Shown here: one piece after another, positions 15,203 to 20,427 of the stretch
Numbering within the stretch: the stretch's first letter is position 1
How the letters are laid out: the number at the start of each line of letters is the position of its first letter
NCBI GenBank assembly: GCA_031411695.1
Contig: JANOBO010000218.1
Location: 1 to 20,427 of the forward strand
DNA: 20,427 nt
Reading direction: 5' to 3'
Source: JAIBCL01 sp031411695
GTDB lineage: Bacteria; Verrucomicrobiota; Verrucomicrobiia; Verrucomicrobiales; Verrucomicrobiaceae
Translations under genes and position numbers: made by a program
The notes under the pieces: generated by a model
Told to the model about the DNA's origin: nothing
The model's input: the letters and a program-made list of their open reading frames with translations, nothing else
Database searches by the model: none

Positions 15203-15960
15203 CGTTTTCCACTCTCCCAGACGAAGGATGCATCGCCCCACTGCACGCCTGCTTCGTCAGCAGGCCGGAAGCGCAGGCTCGTCAGACGCCTCTGGAGCAA
15301 TCTCATCAGCTTCGCATCAGCCACGCTGTCGAGAGGAAGCGCAAAAGTGACCCGGCCCGTCTCATTCACGCAAAGCCGGAACCTGGGGAGCATGGCCTCG
15401 CTCGGGGTGATGCCCCTGATGTCACGCGACGTAGCCAGCTCACGAGTGCGTAGTTCCCCCAGCAGGACGACGCGCAACACGGACGCATTCCTCCCCGCCG
15501 GACCGCCCGCGCTTTCCTTCGCTTTCATGACCGTGGCCACAGGAGGGAGCGGCATGTCCGCGATGCCGAACACGCGAGGCAGCGTGCGTTTATCCTCCAC
15601 CCCTGGCAGATCCACGAGCTTCATCTCGAAGCCTGAGAAGCCGGGCTTGAACACCGGAAAGCTCCCGCGCGAGCTGGCTTCCATGCGTGACGGGTCGGAG
15701 TCAGGGCTGAGTAGAAGGAAGTTGTCGTCGGCAGTCCGGTTCACGATGTCACGAGTCGCCGGTTGTGACGGATCGAGGAACAGCACTTGCTGCGGCGCCG
15801 TCGAGAAATGCCGCGCCTGGGGATAGACCACCTTAAACAACATGAAAAAGCAGCCCGCCCCGACGACGGTGACGACCAGGTAGAAAAAGAGCCGCGTGAG
15901 AGGCCGGTCGCGATCCCGCCACTGGAAGGTCAGCCCGGTTGAGTCGTCCTCCATGCTCAT
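15199..15960 (-). CDS. TonB-like single-pass membrane protein
   Basis: 253 residues. A short charged N-terminus, one hydrophobic helix (about 23-42, RLFFYLVVTVVGAGCFFMLF), then a periplasmic part. The C-terminal 60 residues (FRLCVNETGRVTFALPL, RRLTSLRFRPADE) have the small alpha/beta look of TonB C-terminal domains, but I see no proline-rich spacer and no firm TonB signature, so the call rests largely on its position after ExbB and ExbD. It would carry energy from the ExbB/ExbD motor across the periplasm. Both ends overlap neighbours by four bases (ATGA), with ExbD upstream and the zinc-ribbon protein downstream. Confidence 0.65.
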   Translation of the reverse strand: MSMEDDSTGLTFQWRDRDRPLTRLFFYLVVTVVGAGCFFMLFKVVYPQARHFSTAPQQVLFLDPSQPATRDIVNRTADDNFLLLSPDSDPSRMEASSRGSFPVFKPGFSGFEMKLVDLPGVEDKRTLPRVFGIADMPLPPVATVMKAKESAGGPAGRNASVLRVVLLGELRTRELATSRDIRGITPSEAMLPRFRLCVNETGRVTFALPLDSVADAKLMRLLQRRLTSLRFRPADEAGVQWGDASFVWESGKR

Positions 15961-16370
15961 GGGCTGCTAAACGCGGGCGGAGTCGTCGCGTAGGCGATCT
16001 CAAATCCCATCGCCAACGCGGTGTTCGTCACCCGTGTGACCTTGCCAAATGGCGCGCGCACGTCGGCGTGAATGATCGCCCTGCGGTCTTTCTTCCGGTC
16101 GCGCTCCAATGCCTCGCTCAAACCATCCAGCGTGACCTTGACCCCGTCGTAATACAGCGGCGCATCCTCGCCGGCGGCGATGGTGATGATGTGCGCCCGG
16201 TCGAAACCGCTCAGCCGCGAGGCCGACTGCGGCAGATTCACGGTCACGCCCGAAGGGATCACGAAGCCCGAGCTGAAAAGAAAATACACCAACAGCAGCA
16301 GGATCGTGTTCAGCAGCGGCACCGTGTAGAGCCAGGGACTCTGGCGCGGCAAATGACTCTCGAGCTTCAT
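15957..16370 (-). CDS. exbD: ExbD/TolR-family biopolymer transport protein with Asn in place of the transmembrane Asp
   Basis: 137 residues: a short cytoplasmic start, one transmembrane helix (about 16-35, YTVPLLNTILLLLVYFLF), and a periplasmic domain with the ExbD pattern (IPSGVTVNLPQSAS, then YYDGVKVTLDGL and AIIHADVRAPFGKVTRV). Standard ExbD has an essential aspartate in this helix (PLxD, Asp25 in E. coli), which carries protons. Here the aligned residue is Asn21 (codon AAC in PLLNTILLLL). The rest of the protein is intact, so this looks like a lineage variant and not decay. It follows ExbB by 33 bp and overlaps the TonB-like gene by 4 bp. Confidence 0.88.
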   Translation of the reverse strand: MKLESHLPRQSPWLYTVPLLNTILLLLVYFLFSSGFVIPSGVTVNLPQSASRLSGFDRAHIITIAAGEDAPLYYDGVKVTLDGLSEALERDRKKDRRAIIHADVRAPFGKVTRVTNTALAMGFEIAYATTPPAFSSP

Positions 16371-16403
16371 TCCCTTGGATCGAGTGGGACGACGCGCGCG
16401 GCG

Positions 16404-17093
16404 CTACTTTTTCTGAGCGCGCTTCCTCTCGGTGAGGGCGTCAGGCTGGCGAAATTCGACGATGCTGCTCTCCGAGCCGGTGTCCAGCCGCGCATCGTCG
16501 ATGATGTTCACGATCTCGATCCCCGCGCGCTCGAGGTCATGCATGATGGAGCGCGACTTCGCCGAAAGGAACGCGAAGAAAAGGTACGATGGAATGGCCA
16601 CCACCAGACCCAGCGCCGACGTGACCAGACTTTGGTACACACCCTTCGCCACCTCGGATGGCGTCATCACCCCGTTGGCGGAGGAGAGGTTCGTGAAGCT
16701 GTCCAGCAGGCCGATCATCGTGCCGAGAAGTCCAATTAGCGGAGCCACATGCGCGATGGCGTTGAGGATGCTCAGAAAACGCTCAAGCCGTGTGACCTCC
16801 ATCTGCCCCGCCTCCTGCACCACTTCCTTGATCTGCTCCCGCGGTAAGTGATGCCGAAGAAGCGCAGCGTGGATAACACGACCGGCCGGGACGCGCGTGG
16901 CCACGCACTCTTGGAGAGCCTCCGCGTAGTTCTTCCGCCGCACCAGACTCGACAGGCCGGCGAGGAACTCCCCGATGTTCATGCTCGCGCGATGATAATA
17001 GGAGAGCCGCTCGAGAAACACGGCCACCGCGAAGCAAAGTCCTCCAATAAGCAACCAGACGAGCGGTCCGCCTTTGGAAATGAGTTCTGGCAT
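16404..17093 (-). CDS. exbB: MotA/TolQ/ExbB-family proton channel protein
   Basis: 229 residues with three hydrophobic helices (about 9-30, 110-130, 150-176) and a large cytoplasmic loop between the first and second, as in ExbB/TolQ. The diagnostic motif AHVAPLIGLLGTMIGLLDSF (113-132) and the later KGVYQSLVTSALGLVVAIPSY (149-169) are both present. With ExbD it forms the ion-driven motor of the inner membrane that powers TonB-type transport or TolA-type envelope work. It is the first gene of the operon, followed by exbD, the TonB-like gene and the small zinc-ribbon gene. Confidence 0.92.
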   Translation of the reverse strand: MPELISKGGPLVWLLIGGLCFAVAVFLERLSYYHRASMNIGEFLAGLSSLVRRKNYAEALQECVATRVPAGRVIHAALLRHHLPREQIKEVVQEAGQMEVTRLERFLSILNAIAHVAPLIGLLGTMIGLLDSFTNLSSANGVMTPSEVAKGVYQSLVTSALGLVVAIPSYLFFAFLSAKSRSIMHDLERAGIEIVNIIDDARLDTGSESSIVEFRQPDALTERKRAQKK

Positions 17094-17228
17094 GGTGGAG
17101 TCGGGGAGAGTGATGGGTTTCGGGAAACGAGCGCGTCACCTCGCTCCCAATGAGGCAGCAAGAGTAATACCAGACGAACGGTTTTGTAAACCTTGGATTC
17201 GCAGGGCGACATCGCCGACCCGCTCCCC

Positions 17229-17795
17229 TCACCGACGCCGACGAAACCCAATCACGGAGACTCCGAACAGTGCAAACAGTGCGCGGGATGGCTCCGGGAC
17301 TTGGACGAGGAAGCCGCGTATCTCGCCACCGCCATTGTTGGCCGTGTGGATGTTGATGTAAAACTTGCCGTTCAACAGGTCAGTTTCGTTTTGCGCAGTG
17401 GGAAAGGACACAGTCTGAATAGTGGTGCCGCCGGTGGCCAAATTGCTCGATCTCGTTAGAGTGGCAAACACGCCAGCCGTCTGTGTGAAGCCTGAACCGT
17501 TGTTGGCGGCCGTTGGCCCGTGGATGTGGGAGTTGTTAGATGCACTGCTCAGATCGGTGAATCCTTGGGAGCTTCCCCACCCGATGTTGATGCTGAGAAT
17601 GTTGGTAACATCATCATAGGTGATCCCGGCACCGATCTCTCCCCCCGTGCCTCCTGTGATGGCTCCAGGCTCGTTACCGGGGAGAAGTCCAATGCCAGCG
17701 ATGCCCTGGAGATCAAAGAGCAATGTGGCCGCCGTGGCCGGCATGGCGGTCAATGTGAGGAGTGCGAGTGCGGCAGCGAGCGAATGTGTTTTCAT
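17229..17795 (-). CDS. CHRD-domain protein with PEP-CTERM sorting signal
   Basis: 188 residues: signal peptide (MKTHSLAAALALLTLTAMPATA), a CHRD domain (about 24-163) with the characteristic SHIHGP (89-94) and GKFYINIHTANNGGGEIRG (143-161) motifs, and a PEP-CTERM tail: VPEPS (166-170), a short hydrophobic helix, then RRRR at the end. PEP-CTERM tails direct exported proteins to exosortase, which removes the tail at the membrane; exosortase is not in this window. CHRD domains are named after chordin and occur in many secreted bacterial proteins without a proved function. A palindrome sits 5 bases upstream of the start codon. Single gene, on the same strand as the Exb operon but 135 bp from it. 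Confidence 0.88.
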   Translation of the reverse strand: MKTHSLAAALALLTLTAMPATAATLLFDLQGIAGIGLLPGNEPGAITGGTGGEIGAGITYDDVTNILSINIGWGSSQGFTDLSSASNNSHIHGPTAANNGSGFTQTAGVFATLTRSSNLATGGTTIQTVSFPTAQNETDLLNGKFYINIHTANNGGGEIRGFLVQVPEPSRALFALFGVSVIGFRRRR

Positions 17796-17799
17796 GGGA

Positions 17800-17820
17800 G
17801 TTAATATTCTGAATATTAAC
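17800..17820. promoter_or_regulatory. 21-bp AT-rich palindrome before the CHRD/PEP-CTERM gene
   Basis: Perfect inverted repeat with 10-base arms (GTTAATATTC) around one central base. It ends 5 bases from the ATG at 17795, so it covers the place of the ribosome binding site and lies in the leader. It may be an operator for a dimeric repressor or an mRNA hairpin that limits translation. It also lies upstream of the rpsO leader on the other strand. Confidence 0.6.
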
Positions 17821-17961
17821 GTTTTAGCAGAATCGTGCTGAGTTGGTCAAGCTTTGCGTCACACGGGGGAAACTTTTGGTTGCCAATCGGGCGCTCTGTG
17901 GTTCCTTCGCGGCCTCCTAAACCAGACCAAACAAACGACTGACAACGAGTCAGCATCAACC

Positions 17962-18225
17962 ATGACCGCCGCAGCACCCACCGCAGATACCAAAGCCTTC
18001 CAATTGCACGACAAAGACACCGGCAGCGCCGATGTGCAGGTCGCACTTCTCACGGAACGCATCAATTACCTCACGCAGCACCTCGCCGTGCATGCCAAGG
18101 ACCACTCCACACGTCGCGGCCTTCTTCGCATGGTCGCTCGTCGCCGGAAGCTCCTCGATTACCTCAAACTGACCGCCGAAGATCGCTACACGAAGCTCTT
18201 GAAGAGCCTCAGTCTCCGCCGCTAA
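17962..18225 (+). CDS. rpsO: 30S ribosomal protein S15
   Basis: 87 residues from ATG at 17962, close to the usual 89. It contains the S15 pattern: HDKDTGSADVQVALLTERI (17-35), INYLTQHLAVHAKDHSTRRG, and LLRMVARRRKLLDYLK, with the basic C-terminus SLSLRR. S15 binds 16S rRNA early in assembly of the small subunit. The order rpsO-pnp is conserved in many bacteria. No Shine-Dalgarno sequence is evident; a small hairpin (CTGAC at 17939-17943 with GTCAG at 17949-17953) lies just before the start and might belong to an S15-responsive leader. The frame upstream to 17854 is not S15-like. Confidence 0.97.
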   Translation: MTAAAPTADTKAFQLHDKDTGSADVQVALLTERINYLTQHLAVHAKDHSTRRGLLRMVARRRKLLDYLKLTAEDRYTKLLKSLSLRR

Positions 18226-18231
18226 TTTTTC

Positions 18232-18263
18232 ACAGAGGGTGATGCTCCGGCATCGCCCTCTGT
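18232..18263 (+). terminator. Hairpin after rpsO, terminator or processing site
   Basis: A 14-bp stem with one G-U pair (18232-18245 with 18250-18263, arm ACAGAGGGTGATGC) and a 4-base loop begins six bases beyond the rpsO stop codon. The following tract TGCTTTC is a poor U-run, so termination may be partial and allow transcription into pnp. In E. coli the rpsO-pnp interval likewise contains a terminator and an RNase III-processed hairpin. Confidence 0.7.
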
Positions 18264-18267
18264 TGCT

Positions 18268-18380
18268 TTCAGGCTGGAGCTTCTGTGTCCCGGATTAGGT
18301 CACCTGTCGTGATCCCGTGACCGTAAAAGTTTCGTGACGCCACATCGGCGTTCAACGCAACCGGCTGCTTCCAGCCTGGA
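18268..18380 (+). ncRNA. Candidate structured pnp leader (branched RNA)
   Basis: The leader contains a long-range stem (18270-18278 with 18370-18378, nine perfect pairs, arm CAGGCTGGA, extended at both ends by wobble and A-U pairs). It encloses two local hairpins: GGTCAC (18298-18303) with GTGACC (18317-18322), and ACGCC (18337-18341) with GGCGT (18347-18351). Together they could form a branched leader of the kind used for RNase III/PNPase autoregulation of pnp. This is read by eye, without folding or covariation. Confidence 0.45.
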
Positions 18381-18437
18381 CAGAGCGCCGCAGCGCCCCT
18401 TTCCCAAAAACAAACAAAGAAGAAACAAGAAGACATC

Positions 18438-20427
18438 ATGTCCATCCATACCGCAAACGCCCAAGTCGGCTCGGGTTCCATTGAGATCCAGACCGGCAAA
18501 CTCGCCAAACTCGCCGACGGCGCTGTCACAGTCCGTCTCGGTGACACCATCGTCATTGTCACCGCCGTCTCCGCCACCAAGATCAAGGAAGGTCTCGACT
18601 TCTTCCCGCTGTCCGTGGAGTACAAGGAAAAAGCATCCGCAGCAGGCCGCTTCCCCGGTGGCTACTTCAAGCGCGAAGGCCGCCCGACCGAAAAGGAAAT
18701 CCTCACCTGCCGCATGACGCACCGCCCGTTGCGTCCGCTATTCCCGAAAGGCTATTTCTACGAAACACAAGTCGTCGCCCTCCTCCTCAGCGCGGATGGT
18801 GAAAACGACTCCGACATCCTGGCGATCAACGGCGCGTCCGCCGCTCTTTGTGTGTCCGACATCCCGTTCGCAGGCCCCATCGGTGCCGTGCGAATCGGTC
18901 GCGTGAACGGAAATTTCGTCGCCAACCCGACGCACTCCCAGCGTGAGGAAAGCGATCTCGATCTCGTGTATGTCGGCAACAAGACCGACGTGATCATGAT
19001 CGAAGGCGCCGCCAACGAACTGCCCGAAGCTGACTTCATCAATGCGCTGCGTTTTGCCCAGGACGCGATCCAGCCGCTGGTGAAAGCGCAGGAAGAACTC
19101 GCCGCCGCCGCTGGCAAGACCAAGCGCGTCATGCCCCTGATGTTCGCCAAGGATGAACTCCTCGAAGTCGCCTACGCCATCGCCGGCGATCGCATCGAAG
19201 CCGCTCTCTATCAGCCGAGCAAGGTCGCGCGCAACAAAGCCGTCGCGGCATTGAAGTCCGAAGTCGAAACCGCCATCAAGGCCAAGTTCCCTGAGGCCAC
19301 CGGCTTTGAGATCGGCCAGGCGTTCGATTACCTCCAGAAGAAGGCGTTCCGCATCTCGATCCTCGACAAAAAGAACCGCTGCGACGGTCGCAATCTCGAC
19401 CAGATCCGCCAGCTCTCCGGTGAAGCCTCCGTGCTTCCTCGCACGCACGGCTCGGCGATCTTTGCTCGCGGTGAGACACAGGCGCTGGCCATTTGCACCC
19501 TCGCTCCGGCCGACGAGGCCCAGGAATTCGACAACTACGCGGGTGGCGAGAGCGAGAAGCGCTTCTTGCTCCATTATAACTTCCCTCCGTTCTCAGTCGG
19601 CGAGTGCGGCCGCTTCGGCGGTCAGAATCGTCGCGAGATCGGCCACGGCGCGCTTGCCGAGCGCTCCATCGCGCCAGTCATTCCGCCAAAAGAAAAATTC
19701 CCGTATGCGATCCGCATCAGCAGCGAAGTGATGGAGTCGAACGGCTCCACCTCGATGGCCTCCGTTTGCTCCGGCGTCATGGCGCTCATGGATGCTGGCG
19801 TGCCCCTCACCCGGCCCGTCGGTGGCATCTCCGTCGGTCTCGTCTCAGAGTTTGAAGGCGACAGCATGAAGCGCTATGTCACCATGATGGACATCCTCGG
19901 CAGCGAGGATCACTTCGGCGACATGGACTTCAAGCTTTGCGGCACCGACAACGGCGTCACCGGCTACCAGCTCGACCTCAAGCTCCCCGGCATCCCGCTG
20001 GCGATTCTTGAAGAAGCCGTCGCAAAAGCAAAAACCGGCCGCACCGAAGTTCTCCGCGCCATGGCCAACGCCATCAGCGAGATCAAGCCGCTGAGCCCGC
20101 ACGCACCGCGCATCGAGATCCTCAAGATCAACCCCGAGAAAATCGGCGAGCTCATCGGCCCTGGCGGCAAGAACATCAAGGCCATCCAGGCCGAGTCCGG
20201 CGCCGAGATCAGCATCGAGGACGACGGCACCGTTTACGTTTACGCCACCCGCAAGGAAGGCCTCGAGCGCGCCGTCGAGATGATCAGCGGCGTCAGCGCC
20301 GAGGTCGAAGTCGGCAAGACCTACACAGGCAAGGTTGTCTCCACCACGAACTTCGGTGCGTTCATGCGTCTCTTTGGAAACAAAGACGGCCTCATCCACA
20401 TCTCCGAACTCGCTGACTTCCGTGTGA
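18438..20427 (+). CDS. pnp: Polynucleotide phosphorylase, partial (C-terminus off the right edge)
   Basis: 3'-to-5' exoribonuclease that degrades RNA with phosphate and can also add nucleotides; trimeric and cytoplasmic. 663 codons are visible of a protein usually about 700 long. The first RNase PH core (FFPLSVEYKEKASAAGRFPG, HRPLRPLFPKGY), the helical linker, the second catalytic core (LPRTHGSAIFARGETQ, RREIGHGALAERS, SEVMESNGSTSMASVC, DILGSEDHFGDMDFK), the KH domain (about 558-610, with the GxxG loop in IGPGGKNI) and the start of the S1 domain (from about 625, GKVVSTTNFGAFM) are all in order and intact. It follows rpsO by 212 bp of leader. The leader just before the ATG is rich in A and AG, with no strong Shine-Dalgarno. 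Confidence 0.98.
   Translation, partial: MSIHTANAQVGSGSIEIQTGKLAKLADGAVTVRLGDTIVIVTAVSATKIKEGLDFFPLSVEYKEKASAAGRFPGGYFKREGRPTEKEILTCRMTHRPLRPLFPKGYFYETQVVALLLSADGENDSDILAINGASAALCVSDIPFAGPIGAVRIGRVNGNFVANPTHSQREESDLDLVYVGNKTDVIMIEGAANELPEADFINALRFAQDAIQPLVKAQEELAAAAGKTKRVMPLMFAKDELLEVAYAIAGDRIEAALYQPSKVARNKAVAALKSEVETAIKAKFPEATGFEIGQAFDYLQKKAFRISILDKKNRCDGRNLDQIRQLSGEASVLPRTHGSAIFARGETQALAICTLAPADEAQEFDNYAGGESEKRFLLHYNFPPFSVGECGRFGGQNRREIGHGALAERSIAPVIPPKEKFPYAIRISSEVMESNGSTSMASVCSGVMALMDAGVPLTRPVGGISVGLVSEFEGDSMKRYVTMMDILGSEDHFGDMDFKLCGTDNGVTGYQLDLKLPGIPLAILEEAVAKAKTGRTEVLRAMANAISEIKPLSPHAPRIEILKINPEKIGELIGPGGKNIKAIQAESGAEISIEDDGTVYVYATRKEGLERAVEMISGVSAEVEVGKTYTGKVVSTTNFGAFMRLFGNKDGLIHISELADFRV

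Noticed and set aside
18738..19574. Minus-strand 278-codon frame, and a similar one at 19845-20399
   Set aside because: Antisense to pnp; the Gly/Asp/Leu/Val-rich make-up mirrors the biased codon use of a highly expressed gene.
1..20427. CRISPR array, tRNA, rRNA, insertion sequence, prophage or integrase
   Set aside because: I saw no regularly spaced repeats, cloverleaf-like sequences, transposase motifs or phage genes in the window.

Overview
The window reads as ordinary chromosome of a GC-rich, diderm bacterium, most likely in the Verrucomicrobiota/PVC group. The support is indirect: an outer-membrane beta-barrel protein, a lipoprotein, a TonB/ExbB/ExbD set whose ExbD carries an unusual transmembrane motif, a PEP-CTERM protein, a Hanks-type kinase fused to a receiver domain, and mostly weak Shine-Dalgarno signals outside operon interiors. 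I saw no insertion sequence, prophage, tRNA, rRNA or CRISPR array. Taxonomy is inference.

Layout. At 1-729 (-) is the N-terminal part of an M50 site-2-protease-like metalloprotease. A secreted alpha/alpha-barrel-like protein (839-2311, +) and a double zinc-ribbon tail-anchored protein (2403-3473, +) follow. A lone xylose isomerase (3545-4855, -) and an outer-membrane beta-barrel protein (5043-5789, -) come next, each followed by an inverted repeat. A kinase-receiver fusion (6114-7415, +) converges on a MarC-family membrane protein (7427-8029, -).

From 12237 down to 8137 (-) lies the most interesting block: eboE (TIM barrel), eboC (UbiA-like), eboD (3-dehydroquinate-synthase-like sugar phosphate cyclase), and a secreted alpha/beta hydrolase joined to eboD by an ATGA start/stop overlap. 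These are core genes of the ebo/edb 'metabolite traffic' cluster, but eboA, eboB and eboF are not in the window. A 3D-domain lipoprotein (12440-13183, +) is divergent from this operon and overlaps tail-to-tail with an EamA-type transporter (13093-14010, -). A class IV PLP aminotransferase (14074-14928, +) is divergent from the transporter.

A second minus-strand operon (17093 to 14963) encodes ExbB, ExbD, a TonB-like protein and a small membrane zinc-ribbon protein; the last three are linked by ATGA overlaps. A CHRD-domain PEP-CTERM protein (17229-17795, -) has a 21-bp palindrome just before its start. The window ends with the conserved housekeeping pair rpsO (17962-18225, +) and pnp (18438 to beyond the end, +), with a long, apparently structured pnp leader between them.

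The main leads are the reduced ebo-type operon with its coupled hydrolase, the Asp-to-Asn change at the normally proton-carrying position of ExbD, the zinc-ribbon partner in the Exb operon, the kinase-receiver fusion, and the branched inverted-repeat architecture in the pnp leader.
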